Notes under the pieces: model-generated
What the model was told of the DNA's origin: nothing
Seen by the model: only the letters and a program-made list of their open reading frames with translations
Database searches by the model: none
Part shown: positions 1-8,068 of the stretch, one piece after another
Layout of the letters: every line of letters begins with the position of its first letter
How positions within the stretch are numbered: position 1 is the stretch's first letter
Assembly: GCF_029051725.1 (NCBI RefSeq)
Contig: NZ_JAACFU010000003.1
Location: 372,001-436,000 of the forward strand
Direction of reading: 5' to 3'
Length of the DNA stretch: 64,000 nt
From: Bradyrhizobium sp. CSS354
Lineage (GTDB): Bacteria; Pseudomonadota; Alphaproteobacteria; Rhizobiales; Xanthobacteraceae
Made by a program: the position numbers and the translations under genes

Positions 1-196
1 CGTCGCATGGCAGCACCATGTCGACGCCAAGCTGCTCGGCCAGCGGCTTGACACGCTTGCCGAGAGCCTCGCCCTGGAAGGTGAAGGCGAGCTCGGCGCC
101 GTGGGCATGCAGCGTCTTCGCCATGCCCCAGGCGATCGAATGATCATTGGCGATGCCCATGATCAGACCGCGCTTGCCTTTCATTAAACCTTCCAT
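1..196 (-). CDS. fabI: Enoyl-ACP reductase FabI, N-terminal part (cut by window edge)
   Basis: NADH-dependent enoyl-ACP reductase, the last step of each fatty-acid elongation cycle. Only about the first 65 codons are present. After the start the protein reads [19 protein letters not shown], the FabI form of the Rossmann nucleotide-binding motif of the SDR superfamily, with the I-A-N-x-x-S-I-A-W-G signature typical of FabI. Two in-frame ATG codons (196 and 184) are possible. The upstream one has a GGAGG about 11 bases before it. It lies 133 bases downstream of fabB, separated by a palindromic repeat, and probably ends the fabA-fabB-fabI group. Confidence 0.9.
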   Translation of the reverse strand, partial: MEGLMKGKRGLIMGIANDHSIAWGMAKTLHAHGAELAFTFQGEALGKRVKPLAEQLGVDMVLPCD

Positions 197-219
197 CTCG
201 CAATTACCCTCCGCTCTCC

Positions 220-304
220 GTCATGCCCGGGCTTGTCCCGGGCATCCACGCTCTTCCGAACCAGTAGCAAAGACGTGGATGGCCGGGACAAGCCCGGCCA
301 TGAC
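220..304. repeat. Palindromic intergenic repeat, family A copy 1
   Basis: Two 31-base arms (220-250 and 274-304) are inverted copies differing at about two positions. Each arm is itself a palindrome around CCCGGGCTTGTCCCGGG. A near-identical element lies at 53063-53146. It sits between fabI and fabB and would form a long hairpin in RNA. This is typical of REP/BIME-like elements in rhizobial genomes. Confidence 0.85.
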
Positions 305-329
305 TAACTATCCGTCGACGACAGTAACG

Positions 330-1553
330 TCACACGTCCAGCCGGCTGAACACCAGCGTGGCGTTGGTGCCGCCGAAGCCGAAGGAGTTCGACAGCACGG
401 TGCCGATCTTGACGTTGTCGATGCGCTTGCGCACGATCGGCATGTCGGCGAACACGGGGTCGAGCTCCTGGATGTGGGCGCTCTCGCAGATGAAACCATT
501 GTTCATCATCAGCAGCGAATAGATCGCTTCCTGCACGCCGGTTGCGCCCAGGGAGTGACCGGTCAGCGCCTTGGTCGCCGAGATCGGCGGGCACTTCTCG
601 CCGCTTCCGAACACCCTGCGGAGCGCGTCGATCTCCGGCGGATCGCCGGCCGGCGTCGATGTCGCGTGCGGATTGATGTAGTCCACCTTGGTCTTCACGG
701 TCGACATCGCCATGCGCATGCAGCGCTCGGCGCCCTCGCCTGATGGTGCGACCATGTCGTAACCGTCGGACGTCGCGCCGTAGCCGACGATCTCGCCGTA
801 AATGCGCGCGCCGCGCGCCTTGGCATGCTCGAGCTCTTCCAGCACCAGCACGCCGGCGCCGCCGGCAATCACGAAGCCGTCGCGGTTGACGTCGTAGGGA
901 CGCGAGGCCGTGGCCGGCGTGTCGTTGTACTTCGAGGACATCGCGCCCATGGCGTCGAACAGCACCGACAGCGACCAGTCCAGCTCCTCGCAGCCGCCGG
1001 CGAAGATGACGTCCTGCTTGCCGATCTGGATCGTCTCATAGGCGTTGCCGACGCAATGGTTCGAGGTGGCGCAGGCCGACGAGATCGAATAGTTCACGCC
1101 CTTGATCCTGAACCAGGTCGCAAGCGTTGCGGAGGCCGTGGAGGACATCGCCTTCGGCACTGCGAACGGTCCGACGCGCTTCGGTCCCTTGGTGCGGGTG
1201 ATGTCGGCGGCCTCGACGATGGTGCGCGCGGACGGACCGCCGGAGCCCATGATGATGCCGGTGCGAATATTGGAAATTTCGTCAGGCGAAAGACCGGAAT
1301 CCTGGATCGCCTGTTCCATCGCGACGTGATTCCACGCCGCGCCCTGACCGAGGAAACGCATTGCGCGGCGGTCGACCATCGTCGAAGGATCGAGCGTCGG
1401 CGCACCTTGCACCTGCGAACGGAAGCCGAGCTCGGCATATTTCTCAGCCCGCGAAATGCCCGACTTCGCCTCGTGAAGGCTCGCAAGCACTTCCTGGGTG
1501 TTGTTTCCGATGGAGGAGACAATGCCCATCCCGGTGACCACAACCCGCCTCAT
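330..1553 (-). CDS. fabB: Beta-ketoacyl-ACP synthase I FabB
   Basis: Condensing enzyme that elongates acyl-ACP with malonyl-ACP; in the FabA/FabB route it extends the cis-3-decenoyl intermediate to unsaturated fatty acids. The 407-residue length matches FabB (about 405). The catalytic triad is visible: Cys161 in SSACATS, His296 in NPHATST and His333 in [11 protein letters not shown]. The C-terminal [10 protein letters not shown] motif is also present. It starts with ATG 39 bases downstream of fabA and is almost certainly co-transcribed with it. Confidence 0.96.
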   Translation of the reverse strand: MRRVVVTGMGIVSSIGNNTQEVLASLHEAKSGISRAEKYAELGFRSQVQGAPTLDPSTMVDRRAMRFLGQGAAWNHVAMEQAIQDSGLSPDEISNIRTGIIMGSGGPSARTIVEAADITRTKGPKRVGPFAVPKAMSSTASATLATWFRIKGVNYSISSACATSNHCVGNAYETIQIGKQDVIFAGGCEELDWSLSVLFDAMGAMSSKYNDTPATASRPYDVNRDGFVIAGGAGVLVLEELEHAKARGARIYGEIVGYGATSDGYDMVAPSGEGAERCMRMAMSTVKTKVDYINPHATSTPAGDPPEIDALRRVFGSGEKCPPISATKALTGHSLGATGVQEAIYSLLMMNNGFICESAHIQELDPVFADMPIVRKRIDNVKIGTVLSNSFGFGGTNATLVFSRLDV

Positions 1554-1592
1554 GACAGCCTCGCCTCAATCGTTGTCTTCGTGGTGATGCGC

Positions 1593-2114
1593 TCAGCCCA
1601 GGCTCGTGCCCTGCTTGAACAGGCCGACCTTCAGATCCTTCGCGCGATAGATAATCTGGTCATCGACCGAAAGCCATCCGTCGGCGATACCGAGCACTAG
1701 CTTTGAACGCATCACGCGCTTGATATCGATGTTGTACACAACCTTGCGGGCCTCCGGCAGCACCTGGCCGCTGAACTTCAGCTCATTCAGGCCAAGCGCG
1801 CGACCGCGACCTTCCCCGCCGCTCCAGCCCAGATAAAAGCCGACCATTTGCCACAGCGCATCGAGCCCGAGGCAGCCGGGCATCACCGGATCGTTCTTGA
1901 AGTGGCAGCCGAAAAACCAGAGGTCGGGCTTCACGTCGAGCTCGGCGCGCACCACCCCCTTGCCGAATTCACCGCCGGTCTCGCTGATGTCCGTAATGCG
2001 GTCGAACATCAGCATCGGCGGCAGCGGCAATTGCGCATTGCCAGGGCCGAACATCTCGCCGCGGGCACATGCCAGCAGATCTTCATATTCGTAACCGTTG
2101 CGCCTGTTCAGCAT
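1593..2114 (-). CDS. fabA: 3-hydroxydecanoyl-ACP dehydratase/isomerase FabA
   Basis: Dehydrates 3-hydroxydecanoyl-ACP and isomerises the trans-2 double bond to cis-3, the branch point for anaerobic unsaturated fatty-acid synthesis. The protein is 173 residues, the normal FabA length, when started at the internal ATG at 2114 ([14 protein letters not shown]). An upstream extension to 2270 is rejected because it has no family similarity. Catalytic His71 ([12 protein letters not shown]) and Asp85 (CLGLDALWQ) are in place. It is the first gene of the fab group and is transcribed away from irr. Confidence 0.96.
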   Translation of the reverse strand: MLNRRNGYEYEDLLACARGEMFGPGNAQLPLPPMLMFDRITDISETGGEFGKGVVRAELDVKPDLWFFGCHFKNDPVMPGCLGLDALWQMVGFYLGWSGGEGRGRALGLNELKFSGQVLPEARKVVYNIDIKRVMRSKLVLGIADGWLSVDDQIIYRAKDLKVGLFKQGTSLG

Positions 2115-2391
2115 GCGGAAGCCTTTGTGTTCTAACCCCGATTGAGCGGCGTTTCCGGCGAAAATGGGCCCCATCCTGTTCGAAAAGCAACATCTGCTGC
2201 CATTGTCAGACGAGAATACCGAAGGGCCCCGAATGGATAGCGAGCGGCCTTCAATGCCGGGTCGCGCCAAAATCGGTTAAGCGGAACCGCGGGCTCTCTA
2301 ACACAGGCCATTTCGGGTAGCAAAGCGCTCTCATGAAGGTAAAATGACGGGCCGCCAAGCCGGTTCCCGCGCTAATTAGAACCACTCTAGT

Positions 2392-2414
2392 TGCGAGAAA
2401 CTTGCATCTGCATC
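2392..2414 (+). promoter_or_regulatory. Candidate Fur site in the irr promoter (hexamer direct repeats)
   Basis: Three direct hexamers occur, TGCGAG (2392-2397), TGCATC (2403-2408) and TGCATC (2409-2414), 56-78 bases before the irr start. Bradyrhizobium Fur is known from published work to bind the irr promoter at imperfect direct hexamer repeats rather than at a classical Fur box; the exact published sequence is recalled, not checked. The rest of the 355-base fabA/irr gap holds the two divergent promoters and no gene. Confidence 0.5.
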
Positions 2415-2469
2415 TATCTCTCCATATATGTTTGAGAACCACAGTGTTCACGCGTGCCCGAAGCTGGAA

Positions 2470-2961
2470 ATGAACGAAAATAACGCGCCCCATCGCGACG
2501 ACGAGGCCCACGCGGCGGCTCTTATGTCCGGCCGCCAGCCGGCTTTGACCGGTTGCCCGTGGCACGACGTCAACGAAATGCTCCAGTCCGCAGGGCTTCG
2601 CCCGACGCGCCAGCGCATGGCGCTCGGCTGGCTCCTGTTCGGCAAGGGTGCACGTCACCTCACGGCCGAAATGCTCTACGAAGAAGCGGCGCTGGCCAAG
2701 GTGCCGGTCTCGCTGGCGACCGTCTACAACACGCTGAACCAGCTCACCGACGCCGGTCTGCTGCGTCAGGTCAGCGTCGACGGCACCAAGACCTATTTCG
2801 ACACCAACGTCACGACCCACCATCACTACTATCTCGAGAACAGCCACGAGCTGGTCGACATCGAGGATCCGCATCTGGCGCTGTCCAAGATGCCGGAGGT
2901 GCCTGCGGGTTACGAGATCGCCCGCATCGACATGGTCGTACGGCTGCGCAAGAAGCGCTGA
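2470..2961 (+). CDS. irr: Iron response regulator Irr (Fur family)
   Basis: Haem-responsive Fur-family transcription factor that represses haem synthesis and iron-rich proteins under iron limitation and is degraded when it binds haem. Starting at the ATG at 2470 gives 163 residues, the same as Bradyrhizobium Irr, with the haem regulatory motif GCPWHDV placing Cys29 at the known position and the second haem/metal site HHH at 117-119. The winged-helix region (about 35-105) contains LRPTRQRMALGWLLF and SLATVYNTLNQLTDAG. An upstream start at 2428 would add 14 unconserved residues and shift the motif. It is divergent from fabA. Confidence 0.97.
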   Translation: MNENNAPHRDDEAHAAALMSGRQPALTGCPWHDVNEMLQSAGLRPTRQRMALGWLLFGKGARHLTAEMLYEEAALAKVPVSLATVYNTLNQLTDAGLLRQVSVDGTKTYFDTNVTTHHHYYLENSHELVDIEDPHLALSKMPEVPAGYEIARIDMVVRLRKKR

Positions 2962-2975
2962 GCTTCGAATCTCGC

Positions 2976-3118
2976 GTCGTCCCGGCGAAGGCCGGGACAC
3001 CCATACCGCGTGATTTATCGGTAGACACAGCTATCTGTACCGCGGGACGACTGTGTAACCACCAGTCTTCCTCAAACTACTGCCTGTGGTTATGGGTCCC
3101 GGCCTTCGCCGGGACGAC
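2976..3118. repeat. Palindromic intergenic repeat, family B
   Basis: Inverted arms at 2976-3005 and 3091-3118 share the core GTCGTCCCGGCGAAGGC and its complement. About 85 bases of unrelated sequence separate them. It fills the gap between the convergent irr and SH3-protein genes. A shorter element with the same outer ends is at 39874-39918. Confidence 0.8.
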
Positions 3119-3125
3119 AACCAGA

Positions 3126-3656
3126 TCAGTTCACCTGCTCGTCCGAGTAGACGCCCCAGAGGCGCTCCTGCTGGATCCAGCCGTCAAAGCCGTTGCCGAG
3201 GACGTGACACCAGTTTGCGGTGCACTTCTTCACCTGTGTGACGACGCCGGCCTGGAGCCTGGCCGCAACCGCGCTGTCGGGATCGGCGCGATCGTAGATC
3301 GGCGCGAGGTCGTCCTTGTGCTTCATGGTGACGACAGCGGTACGGCGGCCCGACAGCAGCGAGTGATAGACCCAGCCCTCGGCGCCCTCGGAATCGCGGA
3401 CCCGGCGCCAGTTCTCGAACTCGGCGGTGATTTCGACCGGCAGGCCGGAGCGGGTGTAGACCCAGGCGACGTCATTGTCCTTGGTCGGGCCGGCGCGGAC
3501 GTTGACGTGATCCGATTTCAGGCTGACGTAGCGCGGCACCGGGAGGCCCGAGGCCGTCTGGGGTGTGCTGTCCTTTGCCGAATGCCCGGGACTGACCGAA
3601 GCGCTCAACCAGGTGCAAACGAGCGCCATCACCGAACAAAAACGCCCCAACGCCAT
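3126..3656 (-). CDS. Secreted/periplasmic SH3-domain protein
   Basis: 176 residues from the ATG at 3656, which has AGGAG upstream. A hydrophobic N-terminus (about residues 6-26) is consistent with a signal peptide. Two bacterial SH3-like repeats follow. The first, at about 42-100, has YVSLKSDHVNVRAGPTKDND and GWVYHSLLSG. The second, at about 105-170, has APIYDRADPDSAVAARL and GWIQQERLWG. Such domains usually bind cell-wall peptides. No catalytic domain is present, so it may be a binding or scaffold protein. Function inferred only from the domain. Confidence 0.8.
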   Translation of the reverse strand: MALGRFCSVMALVCTWLSASVSPGHSAKDSTPQTASGLPVPRYVSLKSDHVNVRAGPTKDNDVAWVYTRSGLPVEITAEFENWRRVRDSEGAEGWVYHSLLSGRRTAVVTMKHKDDLAPIYDRADPDSAVAARLQAGVVTQVKKCTANWCHVLGNGFDGWIQQERLWGVYSDEQVN

Positions 3657-3983
3657 CAACCCGTCTCCTGTCGAAGGTCCGACCGAGCCGGGCCCTCACC
3701 CCAAAATTCCAAAACCAGGCCGCTGTCGCCCCTGGCCCGCCCCACGCCGGTGTTCCCGAGCCCTTTACCCGTGGTTCTTGTCTTGGCCCGGCCTTCTGCT
3801 AGAGAGGACGGACATCTGAACAACCGGTTTGTCCCGATTTTCCGGCCGGAAATGTCGGGAGAGCTTGAAGGAAACGCCGGGGGACGACACGGCAAGCGCA
3901 GTGTCGAACAACCGGGTTAATGAGGCCTCAACGGCCGGCCTTTGGCGACAGAGGCGGCTCGCAACGCCTCATGAGGGCAGGAA
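3657..3983. other. Intergenic region with no recognisable gene
   Basis: 327 bases between the divergent SH3-protein and hydroxyacid-dehydrogenase genes. It should contain both promoters. No tRNA, clear palindrome or conserved peptide was seen in either strand. Confidence 0.5.
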
Positions 3984-4985
3984 ATGTCGGTGAAGAAAAA
4001 GCCCCTCGTCGTGGTGACGCGCAAGCTTCCGGACTCGATCGAGACCCGGATGCGCGAGCTGTTCGACGCGCGGATCAATCTCGACGACGCGCCGATGTCG
4101 CCCGAGCAGATCGCGGAAGCCGCCCGTACCGCCGACGTACTGGTTCCGACCGTGACCGATCACATCTCCGCCGACATCGTCAACCAGCCCGACTGCAAGC
4201 TGAAATTGATCGCGAATTTCGGCAACGGCGTCGACAACATCGATGTCGAGGCCGCCCATGCCCGCGGCATCACCGTCACCAACACGCCGAAAGTTCTGAC
4301 CGAAGACACCGCCGACATGACCATGGCGCTGATCCTCGCCGTGCCCAGGCGGATGATCGAAGGCGCCTCGATCCTGACGGAAGGAAAACCCTGGCCGGGC
4401 TGGTCGCCGACCTGGATGCTCGGTCATCGCATCGGGGGAAAGCGCCTCGGCATCATCGGCATGGGCCGCATCGGCCAGGCGGTCGCACGCCGCGCCCGCG
4501 CCTTCGGCTTGCAGATCCACTATCACAACCGCCGGCCGGTCGCGCCGAAGATCGCCGAAGAGCTGGGCGCGACCTATTGGGAAAGCCTCGACCAGATGCT
4601 GGCGCGGATGGACATCATCTCGGTGAACTGTCCGCACACGCCGGCGACCTACCATCTGCTGTCGGCGCGCCGGCTGAAGCTGATCCGCAAGGACGCCTAC
4701 ATCGTCAACACCGCGCGCGGCGGGGTCACCGACGAGGACACGCTGATCAAGCTGATCGAAGGCGGCGAGATCGGCGGCGCCGGCCTCGACGTCTACGAGC
4801 ACGAGCCCGCGGTGAATCCGAAGCTGGTGCGGCTCGCCAAGGCCGGCAAGGTGACGCTGCTGCCGCATATGGGCTCGGCCACGATCGAGGGCCGCGTCGA
4901 GATGGGCGAGAAGGTGATCATCAACATCCGCACCTTCCTCGACGCGCACAAGCCGCCGGATCGCGTGCTGCCGAGCATGCTCTGA
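3984..4985 (+). CDS. D-2-hydroxyacid dehydrogenase (glyoxylate/hydroxypyruvate reductase type)
   Basis: NAD(P)-dependent reductase of 2-oxoacids, most likely glyoxylate or hydroxypyruvate to glycolate or glycerate in the cytosol. The 333-residue chain has the split substrate domain and a nucleotide-binding domain with GMGRIGQAVA (159-168). The catalytic set is intact: Arg245 (NTARGG), Glu274 (DVYEHEP) and His295 (LLPHMGSAT). The NFGNGVDNID motif at 78-87 is typical of the GyaR group. It is monocistronic and convergent with the LysR gene 12 bases downstream. Exact substrate cannot be read from sequence. Confidence 0.93.
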   Translation: MSVKKKPLVVVTRKLPDSIETRMRELFDARINLDDAPMSPEQIAEAARTADVLVPTVTDHISADIVNQPDCKLKLIANFGNGVDNIDVEAAHARGITVTNTPKVLTEDTADMTMALILAVPRRMIEGASILTEGKPWPGWSPTWMLGHRIGGKRLGIIGMGRIGQAVARRARAFGLQIHYHNRRPVAPKIAEELGATYWESLDQMLARMDIISVNCPHTPATYHLLSARRLKLIRKDAYIVNTARGGVTDEDTLIKLIEGGEIGGAGLDVYEHEPAVNPKLVRLAKAGKVTLLPHMGSATIEGRVEMGEKVIINIRTFLDAHKPPDRVLPSML

Positions 4986-4997
4986 GCATTCAGTGTC

Positions 4998-5903
4998 TCA
5001 GCGCGTTTCGCGCTTGCGCCAGTCGGCGACGAAATCGATGAAGGCCCGCAGCGCCGGCGGCATTTGGCGCCGGCTTGGATAATATAGGAACGGGCCCGGA
5101 AACGGCTCGCACCAGTTCTGGAGCAGGCTGACCAGCGCGCCCGACTTCAGGGCTTCGCCGACATAACCATCGAGCGTTGCCCAGATACCGGCACCGTCGA
5201 GCGCAGCGCGCATGGAAAGTCCCATGTTGGTCGAGATCAGCTTTGCGGGCGGATCGACCTTCACCAGCTGACCGGCCTTCTCGAACTCCAGATCATGCAT
5301 GACACCGCTGGAGTAGCGGGCGCGGATGCAATCATGGTCGAGCAGATCCTTCGGATGCTCAGGCTTGCCGCGGCGTCCGAGGTAATCGGGCGAAGCAACC
5401 ACGACATAGCTCTGCGGTCCGCTCAGCGAGATCGCCACCATGTCCTGCGCGAGATGCTCGCCATAACGCACGCCGGCATCGAAGCCCGCGCTGACGATGT
5501 CGACGAACCCGCTCTCGGAGACGATGTCGAGGTCGACCTGCGGATAGGCCTTGAGGAACGGCCCGATCATCGGCGCCAGCACGAGATCGACCGCGGGCGG
5601 CGGCGCGTTGATGCGCAGCCGGCCCGAGGCCACTTCGCGCAGGCCGCGGACCTGATCCAGGGCGTCGCCGACATCGCGCAGCGCCGGCGCTACGCGCGAA
5701 AGCAGCAGCTCGCCCGCCTCGGTCAGGGCGACGCTGCGGGTGGTGCGGTTCATCAGGCGGACGCCGAGGCGCTCCTCCAGGTCACGTAATCGTTGACTAA
5801 GACTCGACACCGACACGCGAATTTCGACCGCCGCACGCCGGAAATTGCGGGTGCGGGCAACCGCCACGAAGACGTCGAGATCACGCAGGTCGGGTTCAGC
5901 CAT
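4998..5903 (-). CDS. LysR-family transcriptional regulator
   Basis: 301 residues. The N-terminal winged helix-turn-helix (about 4-65) reads RDLDVFVAVARTRNFRRAA and SSLSQRLRDLEERLGVRL, typical of LysR. The effector-binding domain follows from about residue 90 (RLRINAPPPAVDLVLAPMI). It is divergent from the aldo/keto reductase gene with 110 bases between the starts, the usual arrangement for a LysR regulator and its target. That pairing is inference. Inducer unknown. Confidence 0.93.
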   Translation of the reverse strand: MAEPDLRDLDVFVAVARTRNFRRAAVEIRVSVSSLSQRLRDLEERLGVRLMNRTTRSVALTEAGELLLSRVAPALRDVGDALDQVRGLREVASGRLRINAPPPAVDLVLAPMIGPFLKAYPQVDLDIVSESGFVDIVSAGFDAGVRYGEHLAQDMVAISLSGPQSYVVVASPDYLGRRGKPEHPKDLLDHDCIRARYSSGVMHDLEFEKAGQLVKVDPPAKLISTNMGLSMRAALDGAGIWATLDGYVGEALKSGALVSLLQNWCEPFPGPFLYYPSRRQMPPALRAFIDFVADWRKRETR

Positions 5904-6013
5904 TGTTCGCTAGTGTGAACAAGCCATTCTCGATTGTCCAGCTTATCGGCGCAATCGATCAGGCGCATATCAGGCCTCGTCACGCGGCGCAGTCAGCGCC
6001 TTGGAGAGCCATC

Positions 6014-7021
6014 ATGGAACAGCGCAAACTCGGTTCAACCGGCCCCACCGTCTCCGCTCTCGGTCTCGGGTGCATGGGCATGTCCGAGGTCTACGGCCCC
6101 GCCGATCGCGGCGAGAGCATCGCCACGATCCACGCGGCGCTGGATGCCGGCATCACCCTGGTCGACACCGGCGATTTCTACGCCATGGGCCACAATGAAA
6201 TGCTGGTGCGCGAAGCGCTCCAGGACGTGCCGCGCGACAAGGTGCAGATCAGCGTCAAGTTCGGCGCGCTGCGCGGTCCTGCCGGCGAATTCACCGGCAT
6301 GGACACGAGGCCGGCCGCAACGAGGAACTTCCTGGCCTATTCGCTGCAGCGGCTCGGCACCGACTACATCGACATCTACCGTCCGGCGCGGCTCGATCCC
6401 AACATTCCGATCGAGGAGACCATCGGCGCCATCGCCGATCTCGTGAAGGCCGGCTACATCAGGCATATCGGTCTGTCCGAGGTTGGCTCCGACACCATCC
6501 GCCGCGCGCATGCCGTGCACCCGATCGCCGATCTCCAGATCGAATATTCGCTGATCGAGCGCGGCATCGAACGCGACATCCTGACGACCTGCCGCGAGCT
6601 CGGCATCGGCATCACGGCTTACGGTGTGCTGGCGCGCGGCCTGATCAGCGGCCACTGGTCGAAGGACGCCGGCAAGACAGGCAAGGATTACCGGCTGATG
6701 ACGCCGCGCTTCCAGGGATCGAATCTCGATGCCAATCTCGCGTTGGTGGAGCAGCTGCGCGCTATCGCCGCCGAGATTGGCGCAACGCCGGCACAGGTCG
6801 CGATCGCCTGGGTGGCGGCGCAAGGGAAAGAGATCGTGCCGCTGGTCGGCGCCCGCACCCGCAACCGCCTCAGCGAGGCACTCGGTGCGGCCAAGGTCAC
6901 GCTGACGCCGGCTCATCTCGCGGTGCTGGCAAAGGCCTTCCCGCCCGATGTCGCCGCCGGTACGCGTTACGCGGCCGAGCAGATGGCGCATCTCGACAGC
7001 GAGAAGCCGGCCACGGCGTAG
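6014..7021 (+). CDS. Aldo/keto reductase with catalytic His replaced by Ala
   Basis: NADP(H)-dependent carbonyl reductase family with a TIM barrel, 335 residues. The ATG at 6014 follows GGAG and starts the typical MEQRKLGSTGPTVSALGLG. Asp51, Tyr56 and Lys82 of the catalytic tetrad are visible. The fourth residue, normally His in a Y-x-x-H-R-x-D-P context, is Ala125 (IYRPARLDPN). The C-terminal cofactor region has QGKEIVPLVGARTRNRL. It is likely controlled by the divergent LysR gene. Substrate unknown; lower activity or a different reaction is possible. Confidence 0.93.
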   Translation: MEQRKLGSTGPTVSALGLGCMGMSEVYGPADRGESIATIHAALDAGITLVDTGDFYAMGHNEMLVREALQDVPRDKVQISVKFGALRGPAGEFTGMDTRPAATRNFLAYSLQRLGTDYIDIYRPARLDPNIPIEETIGAIADLVKAGYIRHIGLSEVGSDTIRRAHAVHPIADLQIEYSLIERGIERDILTTCRELGIGITAYGVLARGLISGHWSKDAGKTGKDYRLMTPRFQGSNLDANLALVEQLRAIAAEIGATPAQVAIAWVAAQGKEIVPLVGARTRNRLSEALGAAKVTLTPAHLAVLAKAFPPDVAAGTRYAAEQMAHLDSEKPATA

Positions 7022-7030
7022 CAGCTGCGA

Positions 7031-7834
7031 TCAGGTGCGATGGGCGCTGAGGTCAGTGATCACAGGCCCATCGCCATTGAGCGGATTGGCTGGATCGCGC
7101 GCGTAACGCAGCGTCTCGAAGCGCATCGCGCGCGCATCGATCATCAGGAGACGGCCAACCAGGCCGTCGCCAAAGCCGACGATCTCGCGGATTGCCTCCA
7201 GCGCCATCATCGAGCCCATCACGCCCGCGAGCGCGCCCATGACGCCGGCTTCTGCACACGCCGGCACGGTCCCGGGCGGCGGCGCCTCCGGGAACAGGCA
7301 GCGATAGGTCGGATTGAATTCGTCCTGCTCGTTCTTCTCATGCGCGCGGATGGTGGTCAGCGAGCCATCGAAGGTGCCGAGCGCCGCCGTGATCAGCGGT
7401 CTCTTGGCGAAGAAGCAGGCGTCCGAGGCCAGATAGCGGGTCGAGAAATTGTCGGAGCCGTCGAGCACGAGGTCATAGTCGCCGATCAGCGACAGCGCAT
7501 TGTCGGCTTTGAGCCAGGTGGCGTGGCCGACGAAGCGGACATGCGGATTGAGCGCCGTGATCCGTTCGGCCGCGCTCTCGACCTTGTGCCGGCCGATATC
7601 GGGCGTGGTGTGAATGACCTGGCGCTGGAGGTTCGATAGCGACACCACATCGTCATCGACCACGCCGAGCGTGCCGATACCGGCAGCCGCCAGATACATC
7701 AAAGCGGGCGCGCCGAGCCCGCCGGCGCCGATCACCAGCACGGAGGCCCGCTTCAGCGCAGCCTGGCCGGGGCCACCGACATCGCGCAGGACGATATGGC
7801 GGGCATAACGTTCGAGTTCGTCCGGGCTCAGCAT
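7031..7834 (-). CDS. moeB: MoeB/ThiF/HesA-family adenylyltransferase
   Basis: E1-like enzyme that adenylates the C-terminal Gly of a sulphur-carrier protein (MoaD or ThiS) for molybdopterin or thiamine synthesis. 267 residues from the ATG at 7834, which has GAAGGA upstream. The ATP-binding loop is VIGAGGLGAPAL (35-46). Asp126 lies in VLDGSDNFSTRY and the Cys loop is ACAEAGVMG (Cys193). The zinc CxxC pair of E. coli MoeB is absent: the first site reads NPTYRC and no second pair follows. Which carrier protein it serves is not shown by the context. Confidence 0.87.
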   Translation of the reverse strand: MLSPDELERYARHIVLRDVGGPGQAALKRASVLVIGAGGLGAPALMYLAAAGIGTLGVVDDDVVSLSNLQRQVIHTTPDIGRHKVESAAERITALNPHVRFVGHATWLKADNALSLIGDYDLVLDGSDNFSTRYLASDACFFAKRPLITAALGTFDGSLTTIRAHEKNEQDEFNPTYRCLFPEAPPPGTVPACAEAGVMGALAGVMGSMMALEAIREIVGFGDGLVGRLLMIDARAMRFETLRYARDPANPLNGDGPVITDLSAHRT

Positions 7835-7855
7835 CGTTATCCTTCGTCCTCTCAA

Positions 7856-7963
7856 CCCTCATGGTGAGGAGCGCGGAACGCGCGTCTCGAACCATGCAGG
7901 CCCTGCTATCGCCGGGAGCCATCCTTCGAGACGCGGCCTCGAGGCCGCTCCTCAGGATGAGGG
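7856..7963. repeat. Palindromic intergenic repeat, family C
   Basis: The left part (7856-7896, CTCATGGTGAGGAGCGCGGA start) and right part (7920-7963, ending CTCCTCAGGATGAGGG) are imperfect inverted copies around TCTCGAA / TTCGAGA. It lies between the divergent moeB and pseudo-protease genes, so their promoters must flank or include it. Confidence 0.7.
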
Positions 7964-8068
7964 CCTGAGTCTGTGCCTCTATCGCCGGCCTGAACCACCG
8001 CAACATTGTTCGCGACCAACGAGATGTGCTTCAATGGCATTGCGTTCAATGGGCTGGCTGGATTTGTC

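Noticed and set aside
1593..2270. Longer FabA starting at 2270
   Set aside because: The extra 52 residues do not match FabA, while the ATG at 2114 gives the exact family length.
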